Shown: one piece after another, positions 17,085 to 26,328 of the stretch
Numbering within the stretch: position 1 is the stretch's first letter
How the letters are laid out: every line of letters starts with the position of its first letter
From: Streptomyces griseus subsp. griseus
Lineage (GTDB): Bacteria; Actinomycetota; Actinomycetes; Streptomycetales; Streptomycetaceae
Direction: 5' to 3'
Length of the DNA: 64,000 nucleotides
Assembly (NCBI RefSeq): GCF_000720255.1
Contig: NZ_JOJE01000048.1
Coordinates: forward strand, 66,247 to 130,246
Notes under the pieces: model-generated
The model's input: only the letters and a program-made list of their open reading frames with translations
What the model was told of the DNA's origin: nothing
The model's database searches: none
Translations under genes and position numbers: made by a program

Positions 17085-17373
17085 GCAAGATGGCCCTTCG
17101 ACTCCCTGCCATGGTTCGCCCGGCCACGAGCACCGGAGTCAGCGTCGGCCCGAGTTCTCGTAGAGCTTGACGCGGTGGCACCGCCGACCATGCGGCGACG
17201 GCCGGCCGGGGCAGCCCGGACCTTCGCCGGAAGCTGCCGGTGACGGGCGAAGTGACTGCTCCCGGCGGCCGGCCTTCGGGCCAATGGACCATCGCGACCA
17301 GACTTGGCCTTCGCTGCCGCCAAAATCGGCCTGCATGTTCACGGACGGGAACCTGGGGAGCGCGTGTTCCGGC
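17085..17373. other. Short gene-free stretch
   Basis: 289 bases between the TetR operators and the possible membrane protein. No supported gene, repeat or hairpin was seen. Confidence 0.4.
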
Positions 17374-17727
17374 TCACGACCCGGACTGAGCCACCACCGG
17401 GTCGCTACCCGGGGACCGGGGCGCCGCGCCGTGGCGACGGGCGCCGAGCGGGCTGAGTTCGAAGGCCAACCGTCCCATCGCAATGAGGGTGCCCTGCCCG
17501 AAGACGAGAATCAGCCACCACCCGTCATCCCAGTACCAGTTCTCGGTCCAGGGCTGTGTGATCGCCAACGTCCCGATCAAGTGCGAGACGGCGACGACGA
17601 TGCCCGTCCGCCGCCGACGGGGACAGAGGAACGGCAGCATCGCCCAGAGCACGGAGGCCGGCACCAGCCAGGGGGCGAAGAACGGCAGACCGGACACGAT
17701 GGGCCTCAATATCGGTAGAGAGCACAG
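17374..17727 (-). CDS. Possible small integral membrane protein, start uncertain
   Basis: The minus-strand frame encodes three likely membrane segments: RPIVSGLPFFAPWLVPASVL, RTGIVVAVSHLIGTLAITQP and WDDGWWLILVFGQGTLIAMG, ending in FELSPLGARRHG. The frame stays open to an ATG at 18024, but that extension is arginine/glycine-rich and runs across a heptanucleotide repeat, so the true start is unknown (a GTG near 17727 is possible). The family was not recognised. It may be a fragment. Confidence 0.4.
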   Translation of the reverse strand: MCSLPILRPIVSGLPFFAPWLVPASVLWAMLPFLCPRRRRTGIVVAVSHLIGTLAITQPWTENWYWDDGWWLILVFGQGTLIAMGRLAFELSPLGARRHGAAPRSPGSDPVVAQSGS

Positions 17728-18112
17728 CCTGCCTACCGTCGCACCGGCGGGCCCGTGGAACCAGCTCGGCTGGATATCGCACGGATCACGATGCACCCCT
17801 GCCGGCCCGCCGGAACCGGCAACCGGCAACCGGCAACCGGCAACCGGCAACCGGCACATCCCCCCGGCTGCTGCTCGGCTCACCGCTGCGGATCCGACCA
17901 TGGCGAGCACTCTTGGCCGGCTCCGCTCGATCGCGGTGCCGCGCGGACCGGCTCGACCACCGACGCCGACACCGCGTAAGCCCGCCGGTCCACAACAAAC
18001 CCAGGGCTGCGACTCCGACGTCACGCTCCGGCAGCTCTCGCGAAAGCCCGCCCGGGCGCCTCGCCTGCTCTCTGTCGACAGACGTTCATGGGACGTTCCG
18101 CCGCCCGAGCGG
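17728..18112. other. Gene-free interval holding the AACCGGC repeat
   Basis: About 385 bases between the possible membrane protein and araD, with the six-copy AACCGGC repeat and no convincing gene. No clear terminator for the araBAD series was found here. Confidence 0.4.
17814..17855. repeat. Heptanucleotide tandem repeat, AACCGGC x 6
   Basis: Six perfect head-to-tail copies of AACCGGC. Seven-base units shift frame at each step, so copy-number change would alter any frame that crosses it; the frame here encodes a degenerate repeated LPVAGCR peptide on the minus strand. It lies upstream of a possible membrane-protein gene. Confidence 0.9.
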
Positions 18113-18841
18113 TCACCCGGAGGCTGTTGTCATGTCCGGGTTGCCGTAGTACGCGTCAGGGCCGTGCTTGCGGGTGTAGTGGCGGTTGAGCAGGTGGCTG
18201 GGCGGTGGGGCCGTCGGGGCGAGGCTGAGGGTGTGGAGGGCGATGTCGGCGACCGCCTCGCAGATGATCGCGTGTTCCAGGGACTTGCGGGCGGTGGCGC
18301 CCCAGGCGAAGGGGCCGTGGTGGGCGACGAGCGCGGCCGGGACCTCGACGGCTTTCTGGTCTGCCTCCTCCAGCAGGTCGACGATGACGCGGCCGGTGTT
18401 GTACTCGTAGTCCTTCGCGCACTGGTCGGCGGTGAGGTCGGGGGTGCAGGGGATGGGACCGTTGAAGGTGTCGGCGTGGGTGGTGCCGAGGACGGGTATC
18501 TCGCGGTGGGCCTGGGCGAAGGCGACGGCGTGGGTCGAGTGCGTGTGGGTGACGCCGCCGATCGAGGGGAACGCCAGGTACAGGCAGCGGTGGGTCTCGG
18601 TGTCGGTGGAGGGGCGCAGGTCGCCGTCGACGACCGCGCCGTCCGACAGCCGTACGGTCACCAGGTGGTCGATGGTGAGGTCCTCGTAGGGCACCCCGGA
18701 GGGCTTGATGACGAACACCCCCGCCTCGCGGTCGACTCCGCTGACATTGCCCCACGTCAGGGTCGCCAGGCCGACCTGGGGGATGGCGAGGTTCGCGTCG
18801 AGGACCTCCTGCCGCAGACCGTCGCGTACAGCTACGGGCAT
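18113..18841 (-). CDS. araD: L-ribulose-5-phosphate 4-epimerase
   Basis: A 242-aa class II aldolase-fold epimerase, normal length for AraD. Landmarks are GLATLTWGNVSGVDREAG, KPSGVPYEDLT, the metal-binding HTHSTHAVAFAQA (two His ligands) and the third ligand in HHGPFAWG, with EHAIICEAVADIA following. It converts L-ribulose-5-phosphate to D-xylulose-5-phosphate, the last step of L-arabinose entry into the pentose phosphate pathway. The start has AAGGAG seven bases before it. It is the last gene of araB-araA-araD on the minus strand, 28 bases after araA. Confidence 0.95.
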   Translation of the reverse strand: MPVAVRDGLRQEVLDANLAIPQVGLATLTWGNVSGVDREAGVFVIKPSGVPYEDLTIDHLVTVRLSDGAVVDGDLRPSTDTETHRCLYLAFPSIGGVTHTHSTHAVAFAQAHREIPVLGTTHADTFNGPIPCTPDLTADQCAKDYEYNTGRVIVDLLEEADQKAVEVPAALVAHHGPFAWGATARKSLEHAIICEAVADIALHTLSLAPTAPPPSHLLNRHYTRKHGPDAYYGNPDMTTASG

Positions 18842-18869
18842 CGCTCGACTCCTTCGTCACGGTCGTCGG

Positions 18870-20384
18870 TCACAGGCTCTGGGCGAGTCGGTGGTAGGCG
18901 GCGTTCCACCGGATTTCCTTGGCGAGTTGCTCGACGTCGGTGTCCGCGCCGATGGTGAGCAGTTCGACGCCGGTCATGGCGGCGTAGTCGGTCAGTGTCT
19001 CGGCATCGACGGCCGAGCTGAGCACGGTGTGGTGCGGGGCGCCGGCGAGCAGCCAGCTCTCGGCCGATTCCGCGAGCGAGGGGCGTGGCTTCCACACGGC
19101 CCGGGCCACGGGAAGTTTGTGCAGGCGCTCGCTGGGGGCGACGACGTCGACCTCGTTGGCGGTCAGCCGGAAGCGGTCGCCCAGGTCGGAGAGGCCGACG
19201 ACCAGGGCGGGGCCCTCGGCCGCGTCGAAGACCAGGCGGACCGGGTCCTCGCGTCCGCCGATGGACAACGGGTGGATCTCGCAGCGCGGGCGGTCGGCGG
19301 CCACCGAGGGGCAGACCTCCAGCATGTGCGCACCGAGGATGCGGGGTGTTCCGGGGCCGAGGTGGTAGGTGTAGTCCTCCATGAAGGTGGTGCCGCCGGG
19401 CTGTCCCTGTCCCATCACCTTCATCACGCGCAGCAGCGCGGAGGTCTTCCAGTCGCCCTCGCCGCCGAAGCCGTAACCGTCCGCCATCAGCCGCTGGACG
19501 GCCAGGCCGGGGAGCTGGCGCAGTCCGCCGAGGTCCTCGAAGTTGGTGGTGAAGGCGGTGAAACCGCCCTCGGTGAGGAAGGTGCGCAGGCCGAGTTCCT
19601 GGCGGGCGGCGTACAGCAGGGACTCGTGGCGGATGCCGCCGGGACGCAGGGCCGGGACGACGTTGTACAACTCGACGTATTCAGCGGCGAGTTCGGCGGC
19701 CGCCTTGTCCTCGACGGCGTCGACCACGGCGACCAGGTCGTTGACCGCGTAGGTGTTCACGGAGAAGCCGAAGCGCATCTGGGCCTCGACCTTGTCGCCC
19801 TCGGTGACCGCGACGTCCCGCATGTTGTCGCCGAAGCGCGCCAGGCGCAGGGTACGCGCCGCCTGGCGACCGGCGGCGGCCCGCGCCCAGGCGGCGATAC
19901 GCCGGATCACGCGCGGGTCCGTCGCGTGACCGGCGACGATCTTGCGGTCGATGCCGAGCCGAGCCTCGATGTGGGCGAACTCGCGGTCGCCGTGGGCGGC
20001 CTGGTTGAGGTTCATGAAGTCCATGTCGATGCTCGACCAGGGCAGCGACAGGTTGTACTGGGTGTGCAGGTGCAGCACGGGCCGGTCCAGTGCGCTGAGT
20101 CCGGCGATCCACATCTTGGCCGGGGAGAAGGTGTGCATCCACACGATCACCCCCACGCAGACGTCGGAGGCGGTGGCTTCCTGGCACAGGCGGCGGATCG
20201 CCTCGGCGTCGGTGAGGACAGGCTTCCACACGACCCGCAGGGGGATCCGCTCGGCCGAGTCCAGCCTTTCGGCGATCTGCCCGGCCTGGTGGGCGACCTG
20301 GCGCAGCACGTCGTCGCCGTACAGTCCCTGGCTGCCGGTGAGAAACCAGATCTCCTGGCCGTCGGACGGCTTTTCGGGGGTCAT
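18870..20384 (-). CDS. araA: L-arabinose isomerase
   Basis: A 504-aa protein with the length and motifs of Ara[20 protein letters not shown] at the start, [18 protein letters not shown] near 95, [20 protein letters not shown] near 305 and [12 protein letters not shown] near 330, which carry conserved active-site acidic residues and the loop around them. It interconverts L-arabinose and L-ribulose with a divalent metal. ATG 20384 was chosen because AAGGA lies at better distance than for the adjacent GTG at 20387. It sits 50 bases after araB. Confidence 0.95.
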   Translation of the reverse strand: MTPEKPSDGQEIWFLTGSQGLYGDDVLRQVAHQAGQIAERLDSAERIPLRVVWKPVLTDAEAIRRLCQEATASDVCVGVIVWMHTFSPAKMWIAGLSALDRPVLHLHTQYNLSLPWSSIDMDFMNLNQAAHGDREFAHIEARLGIDRKIVAGHATDPRVIRRIAAWARAAAGRQAARTLRLARFGDNMRDVAVTEGDKVEAQMRFGFSVNTYAVNDLVAVVDAVEDKAAAELAAEYVELYNVVPALRPGGIRHESLLYAARQELGLRTFLTEGGFTAFTTNFEDLGGLRQLPGLAVQRLMADGYGFGGEGDWKTSALLRVMKVMGQGQPGGTTFMEDYTYHLGPGTPRILGAHMLEVCPSVAADRPRCEIHPLSIGGREDPVRLVFDAAEGPALVVGLSDLGDRFRLTANEVDVVAPSERLHKLPVARAVWKPRPSLAESAESWLLAGAPHHTVLSSAVDAETLTDYAAMTGVELLTIGADTDVEQLAKEIRWNAAYHRLAQSL

Positions 20385-20434
20385 CACGGGGTCCTTTCGA
20401 GTTCAGCGGCTTGGGGCGGGAGTTGTCGGGCCGC

Positions 20435-22117
20435 TCAGGCGGAGGCGTCGGCGCGGATGCGGCGCAGGCGGTGCATGACGTCGTTGGTGCCGCGGCCGAA
20501 GTAGTCGTGCAGCAGCCGGTACTCCTCGTACAGGCGGTCGTAGGCCGCGGCGCGTTCCGGGTCCGGCTGGTAGACGCCGGGGTCGGCCTTGCCCATCGAC
20601 CGGGCGGCGGCCTGGATGTCGGGGTACGCCCCCGCCGCCACCGCGGCGTGCATCGCCGCGCCGAGAGCGGGGCCCTGGGTGGAGCCGATGACGCCGAGGG
20701 GACGGCGGGTGATGTCCGCGTAGATCTGCATCAGCAGCGCGTTCTTCGTCAGACCGCCCGCGATGATCAGCTCCTCGACCGGCACCCCGGCCGTCTCGAA
20801 CGCCTCGATGATGGTCCGGGTGCCGAAGGCGGTGGCTTCCAGCAGCGCGCGGTAGACGTCCTCCGGGCGGGTGGACAGCGTCAGTCCGACCAGCACGCCG
20901 CTCAGGTCGTGGTCGACCAGGACGGAGCGGTTGCCGCTGTGCCAGTCCAACGCGATCAGCCCGTGTTCGCCGACCTGTTGTCCGGCCGCGAGGGCCGTCA
21001 GGTGCTCGTGCGCGTCGCGGCCGAGGGCGGCGGCCTGTTCGGCGTACGCGGCGGGGAATCCGGTGCGCACGAACCAGCCGAAGATGTCCCCGACGCCGCT
21101 CTGCCCGGCCTCGTAGCCCCACAGGCCCGGCAGGATGCCGCCGTCGACCACGCCGCACATGCCCGGCACCGTCTCGTTGCGGTCGGAGCTCATCACATGG
21201 CAGGTCGAGGTACCCATGATGGCGACCATCTGCCCCGGCTCCACCGCGCCCGCCGCGGGCGCCGTCACATGCGCGTCGACATTGCCCACGCACACCGCGA
21301 TGCCCTCCGGCAGCCCCGTCCAGGCCGCCGCCTCGGCCGTCAGCTGCCCGGCCTTCGCGCCCAACTGGCCGATCGGCTGCTCCAGTTTGTCCGTCACGAA
21401 GTCGGCGAAGCCGGGGTTGAGTGCTTCCAGGTAGGCACGGGAGGGGTAGGCGCCGTCCTGGAACTGGCCCTTGTAACCGGCGGTGCAGGCGTTGCGCAGG
21501 TACGTGCCGCACAGCTGCCAGACGATCCAGTCCGCCGCCTCCACCCACCGCTCCGTGCGGTGGTAGATCTCGGGGTCCTCCTCCAGGAGCTGGAGCGCCT
21601 TGGCGAACTCCCACTCCGAGGAGATCTTGCCGCCGTACCGCTGCAGCCAGGGCTCCTTGCGTTCGGCGGCCAGGGCGTTGATGCGGTCGGCCTGGGCCTG
21701 GGCCGCGTGATGGCGCCACAGCTTCACGTAGGCGTGCGGACGGCCGGTGTACTCGGGCAGTTCGCACAACGGGGTGCCGTCGGCCAGCACCGGCAACACC
21801 GTGCAGGCAGTGAAGTCCGTGCCGATGCCGATGACTTGTTCGGGTCGCGCCCCGGCGGCCGCGAGCGCCGCCGGCACCGCGTGGCGCAGCACGTCGACGT
21901 AGTCCGACGGCACCTGGAGGGCCCAGTCGGGGGGCAGCCCCGTGCCGTCCGGCAGTTTCCGGTCCAGGACCGCGTGCCGGTACTCGTGCTCGGCCGTCCC
22001 CAACTCAGCGCCGTCCCGCACGCGGACCACGACGGCCCGTCCTGACAGGGTTCCGAAATCAACTCCCACGACGCAGGGTTCCGGGTTCCCCGCTGTCTCA
22101 TGTCCGGTGCTCACCAT
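20435..22117 (-). CDS. araB: Ribulokinase
   Basis: A 560-aa FGGY-family sugar kinase of AraB type. The N-terminal nucleotide fold begins VVGVDFGTLSGRAVVVRV; GTDFTACTVLPV, GTSTCHVMSS and GGLTKNALLMQIYADI are family motifs. It phosphorylates L-ribulose using ATP. The start ATG 22117 has a very strong GGAGGAGG site close by; the frame upstream lacks kinase similarity. It is the first of the araB-araA-araD series and lies downstream of the sugar ABC permease, separated by a palindrome and a small hairpin (22141-22193). Confidence 0.95.
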   Translation of the reverse strand: MVSTGHETAGNPEPCVVGVDFGTLSGRAVVVRVRDGAELGTAEHEYRHAVLDRKLPDGTGLPPDWALQVPSDYVDVLRHAVPAALAAAGARPEQVIGIGTDFTACTVLPVLADGTPLCELPEYTGRPHAYVKLWRHHAAQAQADRINALAAERKEPWLQRYGGKISSEWEFAKALQLLEEDPEIYHRTERWVEAADWIVWQLCGTYLRNACTAGYKGQFQDGAYPSRAYLEALNPGFADFVTDKLEQPIGQLGAKAGQLTAEAAAWTGLPEGIAVCVGNVDAHVTAPAAGAVEPGQMVAIMGTSTCHVMSSDRNETVPGMCGVVDGGILPGLWGYEAGQSGVGDIFGWFVRTGFPAAYAEQAAALGRDAHEHLTALAAGQQVGEHGLIALDWHSGNRSVLVDHDLSGVLVGLTLSTRPEDVYRALLEATAFGTRTIIEAFETAGVPVEELIIAGGLTKNALLMQIYADITRRPLGVIGSTQGPALGAAMHAAVAAGAYPDIQAAARSMGKADPGVYQPDPERAAAYDRLYEEYRLLHDYFGRGTNDVMHRLRRIRADASA

Positions 22118-22140
22118 CAGCCTCCTCCACACAGAGGTGT

Positions 22141-22152
22141 TCGATATATCGA
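22141..22152. promoter_or_regulatory. TCGATATATCGA palindrome upstream of araB
   Basis: A perfect 12-bp AT-rich palindrome 24 bases before the araB start codon. It does not resemble the LacI-type sites found elsewhere in the locus, so araBAD may respond to a second regulator from its own promoter. Confidence 0.5.
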
Positions 22153-22173
22153 TCACCATTCGAAAGATTGAAG

Positions 22174-22193
22174 ACGCAGGCGGCATCCTGCGT
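22174..22193. terminator. Small hairpin between ABC permease gene and araB
   Basis: ACGCAGG and CCTGCGT form a 7-bp stem with a 6-base loop, 27 bases beyond the permease stop on the minus strand. It may be a weak terminator or processing site within the arabinose gene series. Confidence 0.5.
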
Positions 22194-22219
22194 ATGGATC
22201 AGCGGAGTCGTACGACGTC

Positions 22220-23239
22220 CTAGCTCCGGCTCCGGCCGAAGTAGCGGGCGCGCACCCGGTCGAGCAGGATGGCGACGCCGAGGACCGCTCCCTGCACGAC
22301 CTGCTGGTCGTACGGGCTGACCTTGAGTGCGAGCAGGCCGTTGGTGATGAACTCCAGCAGGATCGCGCCCGCCGCGATGCCCGCGATACGCCCCTCACCG
22401 CCCGAGAGTGACATCCCGCCGACCACCGCGGCGGCGATCGCGGTGAGTTCCCAGCCCGCGCCGACGGAGGGGTCGGCCACGTTCATACGGCCGATCACCA
22501 GGATGCCGACCAGGCCGGCGAGGGCGGAGCTGGCGACGTAGGTGGAGGTGATCCGGCCGGCGGTCGGGATTCCGGCGAGCCGGGCGGCCTCCTTGTTGCC
22601 GCCGACCGCGTAGATCTGGCGGCCCACGTACGTGCGCTCAAGCACGAACCAGGCGATGACGGCGGCGCCGACGAAGAACAGCGCGGGGACCGGCACTTCG
22701 CCGAGGTAGTACTGGCTCAGGTTGCTGAACAGCGGGTCGAGGTTGTTGATGGGCGAGCCGCTGGTGATCGCGAGCGCGGTGCCCTGCGCGACGGTGTAGG
22801 TCACCAGGGTGATCACGAAGGGCGGAACGTTGAGGCGCGTGACCATGACGCCGTGCCACAGACCGACGCCCGCGGTGATCACCAGCGTGAGCAGGATCGC
22901 GAGGGGGGCGGGCAGGCCCTCGTTGACGTTCATCCAGGCGGCCAGGATGCCGGCCAGACCGGCCAGCGCGCCCACCGACAGGTCGATGCCACCGGTCAGG
23001 ATGACCAGCGACTCGCCGATCGCGAGGATGCCGACCTGCGACAGGTCGCGGCCCATCACCTGGAGGTTGCCCACCGCCGTGTACGTCTCCGCGTTGGCGG
23101 CGATCGCCACGAACACCACCACGCAGGCGATGATCACACCGGCCTCCGGGGAGGCGGCGAGTCTGCGGGCGAGGGTCGAGACGGCCGAACGGGACCGGGG
23201 CGCGACCTCGTTCGGGGCGAGCGTGCTCTGCGCGCTCAT
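22220..23239 (-). CDS. Sugar ABC transporter permease (RbsC/XylH type)
   Basis: A 339-aa integral membrane protein of the BPD_transp_2 family with about 8-10 hydrophobic segments (ASPEAGVIIACVVVFVAIAA is the first). GGIDLSVGALAGLAGI and IYAVGGNKEAARLAGI are the cytoplasmic signature motifs of ribose/xylose/arabinose permeases, and GGMSLSGGEGRIAGIAAGAI the next. It forms the channel for monosaccharide import with the ATPase and binding lipoprotein upstream. The ATG 23239 overlaps the ATPase stop (ATGA), giving coupling. The true start was taken there because the frame upstream runs inside the ATPase gene. Confidence 0.93.
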   Translation of the reverse strand: MSAQSTLAPNEVAPRSRSAVSTLARRLAASPEAGVIIACVVVFVAIAANAETYTAVGNLQVMGRDLSQVGILAIGESLVILTGGIDLSVGALAGLAGILAAWMNVNEGLPAPLAILLTLVITAGVGLWHGVMVTRLNVPPFVITLVTYTVAQGTALAITSGSPINNLDPLFSNLSQYYLGEVPVPALFFVGAAVIAWFVLERTYVGRQIYAVGGNKEAARLAGIPTAGRITSTYVASSALAGLVGILVIGRMNVADPSVGAGWELTAIAAAVVGGMSLSGGEGRIAGIAAGAILLEFITNGLLALKVSPYDQQVVQGAVLGVAILLDRVRARYFGRSRS

Positions 23240-24801
23240 GCTGTGGCTCCGTTCGTCACTTGGTGCTTGTCGAGGGGAGCGGTGCCGGCCGCGGCCGTCA
23301 TGATCCGTTCCTTGGTGGCGTCGGCCCGGTCGATGACCGTGACCACCCGCCCGTGGTTCATCACCGCGATGCGGTGGCAGATCCACAGCAGCTCCTCCAG
23401 TTCGGAGGAGGCGACCACGATCCCCATGCCCTGCTCCGCCGCGCGGTCGATCAGCTTGTAGATCTCCGCCTTCGCGCCGACGTCCACGCCACGGGTCGGC
23501 TCGTCGAGCAGAAGCAGGCGCGGTTCGGCTGCGAACGCCCGGCCGAAGATGGCGCGTTGCTGGTTGCCGCCGGACAACGAGCCGATCGGCTGCTCCACCG
23601 ACTGCATCCGCACGTTGACGTTTTCGGTGATCCTTTGCGCCTCGGCGCGTTCCCGGCCCGGTCCGAGCAGGCCCTGGGTGCTGATCCGCTTCAGCACCGA
23701 GACGACGACGTTCGCCCGGATCGACGCGAACAGGACGAGCGACTGCTCCTTGCGATCCTCGGGGATCAGCGCGATCCCGGCCGCCACTCCGTCCCCCGCG
23801 CCGCGCGGTTGGTAGGACTCGCCGCCCAGTCGCATCCGGCCACCGGTCGAGGGCTGTGCGCCCGCGATCGTATGGACCAGGCGGCTGCGGCCCGAGCCCA
23901 TCAGCCCGGCCACACCCAGGATCTCGCCCTCGCGGACCTCCAGGTCGACCGGTCCGAGACCGTCCGCGGTCAGGCCCTCGGCCTGGAGCAGGACCGGGCT
24001 CGTCGCGGGCGGCGCCTTCGGCTCGCCCTGCGCGACCTCGCCGCCGACCATCTCCCGGATCAGCCGTTCCTCGGTGGCCTCCGCCGGTTCGAGGTCGGCG
24101 ACCAGTCTGCCGTTGCGCAGCACCAGGACGCGGTCGCTGATGTCCCTCACCTCGTCGAGCCGGTGCCCGATGAACAGCACCGTGCCGCCGCGTTCGGCGA
24201 GTGTGCGGGCCAGGCCCAGCACCATCGCGGCCTCGACCGGGCCCAGTGAGGAGGTCGGCTCGTCCAGGATCAGCAGCCGGGGTTCGCGGCCCCAGGCCTT
24301 GGCGATCTCGATCATCTGCCGGGTAGGCACGGGGAGGGCGCGTACCTCCCCGTTCACCGGGATCGTCTCGGCGGACAGGCCGATCTCCGCGAGCATCGCC
24401 TTCGCCTCGGCCCGCTGTGCCGTGCGGTCCACCAGGAACCGGCGCTTCGACTCACGCGGGCGGCGGCCAAGGAGCAGGTTCTCGGCCACCGAGAGCTGCC
24501 CGACCAGCGGGAACTCCTGCGAGACCATGGCGATGCCGAGCTGCCCCGCGGCCTCGGTGGACCCCGCCACCAGGGGCTCGCCGCCGATCAGGATCTCGCC
24601 ACCGTCCCGGTGGACCGATCCGGCCAGCGTGCCCATCAGCGTCGACTTCCCGGCGCCGTTCTCGCCGACCACACCGATCACCTGACCTGCGTAGAGGTCG
24701 AGTTCGGGCAGGTCGAGGACGCGCACCGGTCCGTAGGACTTGTGCACCCCCCGCAGCCGCGCGGTGATCGCGCGGCCGGGGGCGTTCTTCGTGGCCGTCA
24801 T
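23236..24801 (-). CDS. Sugar ABC transporter ATP-binding protein, two ABC domains (RbsA/XylG type)
   Basis: A 521-aa ATPase with two nucleotide-binding domains in tandem. Domain 1 has Walker A GENGAGKST near residue 50, signature VPTRQMIEIAKAW and Walker B LLILDEPTSSL. Domain 2 has a degenerate Walker A GLMGSGRSRL near residue 293, signature SGGNQQRAIFGRA and Walker B LLLLDEPTRGV. This asymmetry is normal for carbohydrate-uptake family 2. It drives monosaccharide import with the permease. The start ATG 24801 lies two bases after the stop of the binding-protein gene. Substrate is probably L-arabinose because of the adjoining araBAD genes. Confidence 0.95.
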   Translation of the reverse strand: MTATKNAPGRAITARLRGVHKSYGPVRVLDLPELDLYAGQVIGVVGENGAGKSTLMGTLAGSVHRDGGEILIGGEPLVAGSTEAAGQLGIAMVSQEFPLVGQLSVAENLLLGRRPRESKRRFLVDRTAQRAEAKAMLAEIGLSAETIPVNGEVRALPVPTRQMIEIAKAWGREPRLLILDEPTSSLGPVEAAMVLGLARTLAERGGTVLFIGHRLDEVRDISDRVLVLRNGRLVADLEPAEATEERLIREMVGGEVAQGEPKAPPATSPVLLQAEGLTADGLGPVDLEVREGEILGVAGLMGSGRSRLVHTIAGAQPSTGGRMRLGGESYQPRGAGDGVAAGIALIPEDRKEQSLVLFASIRANVVVSVLKRISTQGLLGPGRERAEAQRITENVNVRMQSVEQPIGSLSGGNQQRAIFGRAFAAEPRLLLLDEPTRGVDVGAKAEIYKLIDRAAEQGMGIVVASSELEELLWICHRIAVMNHGRVVTVIDRADATKERIMTAAAGTAPLDKHQVTNGATA

Positions 24802-24803
24802 GC

Positions 24804-25961
24804 TCAGCCGATCCCGAGCTGGGACTCGAGGGACTGGTACGCGCCCAGGTCGGACTTGGTGACCAGGCCCACGCCGGAGCTCAGGGTCGAGCCGTCCTTC
24901 TCCAGGTAGGGCTTGACGAGCGCCATCGTCTTGGCCTTGCCCAGCACCTTCTCCGCGGCCAGGATGTACGCCCCGGTGTAGCCCTGCTGGTACGGCATCT
25001 GCACGACGGTGCCGGAGATCACCCCGGACTTGATGAACTTCAGCGTCTGGGCGTCGGAGTCGTCGGAGACGATGTGCACCGAAGCCGTCTTGCCCGCCGA
25101 GGTCACCGCCTGCGCGAGCGCGGGGCCGTCGTAGGAGTAGACGCCGTAGAGGCCGTTGACGTCGGGGTTGTTGGCCAGGATGGTCTCGGCGTCGGAGGTC
25201 GCGGTGCTGGCCTGGAGGTTGTCGTTGACCTTCTGGGCGACGGTGATCTGGGTGCCCTTGAGCGCGTCCTCGAAGCCCTGGATACGTTGCGTCGCGTTCG
25301 ACGCGGTGAGCGAGCCGACCAGGATCGCCACCTTGCCCTTGCCGCCCAGCACCTGCTTCATCGCGGTGCCCGCCTGGAAGCCGGCGGTGTAGTTCGGGGT
25401 GCCCAGGTAGAGCGAGGCGGCGTCGGTGCCCGGCAGCGGTGAGTCGATCGCGAGGACGCCGATGCCCTTCTGGACGTCGGTGTGGATGGTCCCCGCGGCC
25501 GATGTCGGATCGATCGCCGAGATCGAGTAACCGGTGACGCCCTGCGAGCGCAGGGTCTCCAGCTCCGAGTTCTGCTCCGTCAACTTGCCGTTGGGCGGGG
25601 CGAAGTACGTGCACTTGTTCTTCGCGATGCCGAGGTCGGAGCAGCCCTTGAGGAAGCCGACCTGGCCGGCCTTCCAGTAGTCGGCGGCCACGTTCACGAC
25701 CATCGCGATGTCGACCTTGGACAGGTCCTTGCCGGCCAGTGCGGACTTCAGCGCCGCGTCGAGCTTGGCGAGGTTCGTCTGGTTGAAGGTGACCGAACCC
25801 GCCAGCGTGACCGGGGCGGCCTTGGCACCCGAGTCGCCGGCGCCGCCCGAGCTGGACGCGTTGGACCCGTCGGCGTTCTTGGAACAGCCGGCTGCCGCGA
25901 GCGAGAGGAGCACCGCGATCGCGGCGGCCACGGTGCGGGAGGACCTTCTGGTACGGAACAT
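24804..25961 (-). CDS. Sugar-binding lipoprotein of the ABC transporter
   Basis: A 385-aa exported solute-binding protein. The N-terminus has a lipoprotein signal: basic MFRTRRSSRTV, hydrophobic AAAIAVLLSLAAAG, then the lipobox Cys at residue 26 (AAGC), followed by a Ser/Gly linker. The body is a type I periplasmic-binding fold (Peripla_BP_4): QNSELETLRSQGVTGYSISA, IGVLAIDSPLPGTDA and GLYGVYSYDGPALAQAV. It captures a monosaccharide, probably arabinose, and delivers it to the permease. It is the first transporter gene, 356 bases after the LacI-type regulator, two bases before the ATPase. Confidence 0.93.
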   Translation of the reverse strand: MFRTRRSSRTVAAAIAVLLSLAAAGCSKNADGSNASSSGGAGDSGAKAAPVTLAGSVTFNQTNLAKLDAALKSALAGKDLSKVDIAMVVNVAADYWKAGQVGFLKGCSDLGIAKNKCTYFAPPNGKLTEQNSELETLRSQGVTGYSISAIDPTSAAGTIHTDVQKGIGVLAIDSPLPGTDAASLYLGTPNYTAGFQAGTAMKQVLGGKGKVAILVGSLTASNATQRIQGFEDALKGTQITVAQKVNDNLQASTATSDAETILANNPDVNGLYGVYSYDGPALAQAVTSAGKTASVHIVSDDSDAQTLKFIKSGVISGTVVQMPYQQGYTGAYILAAEKVLGKAKTMALVKPYLEKDGSTLSSGVGLVTKSDLGAYQSLESQLGIG

Positions 25962-26317
25962 TGTTGATCAGCGCCCTTCTAGGCGTGTCGGTGGGCGTGT
26001 CGGGTCGGTCGGGAGGAGTCGACGGCCCGACCGGAGGAGGGGTGCGTCGGGGACGGGCATGCCGGTACCGGGGGAGGCGGGCAGAAGGCGTGGTCGTCCA
26101 CTCGGGAGCGGTGCGTGGCGGAGGGCGCCGCTGTCGCAGGGGGCGGCCGACCGTGGTGGGCGCGGCGACAACGGGCGGGCGCCGGCGAGGGGGCCTGACG
26201 GTGGTGCGGGACGTGGGAGCCGACCGCTCGGGGCGGCGGGCCGCGGTGGAGCTGTCCCGCCCGGTTGACGTCACGGCCGATCGACGTGAGGGGGGATCGC
26301 AGCCGGATCCTGCGCGG
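25962..26317. other. Gene-free interval between the repressor and the transporter
   Basis: 356 bases of very GC-rich sequence with no gene. Likely contains the promoter of the transporter operon; a repressor half-site overlaps the repressor stop codon at its upstream edge (26317-26328). No terminator hairpin was seen. Confidence 0.5.
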
Positions 26318-26328
26318 TCACGCTAACA
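26317..26328. promoter_or_regulatory. LacI-type half operator overlapping the repressor stop codon
   Basis: On the minus strand this reads TGTTAGCGTGAC, close to the TGTTAGCGCTCACA and TGTTAACGCACACA sites at 27902 and 27459. It includes the last codons of the repressor gene (CTG TTA GCG TGA) and sits upstream of the transporter operon. Confidence 0.45.

Noticed and set aside
17814..17855. CRISPR-like array
   Set aside because: The units are 7 bases without spacers; it is a simple tandem repeat.
22174..22193. Strong terminator ending the transporter operon before araB
   Set aside because: The stem has only 7 pairs; kept as a weak hairpin, so readthrough from the transporter genes into araB remains possible.
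23236..26274. A 1012-aa protein including the ABC ATPase
   Set aside because: Residues before the ATPase ATG at 24801 are a shadow of the binding-lipoprotein gene and have no domain similarity.
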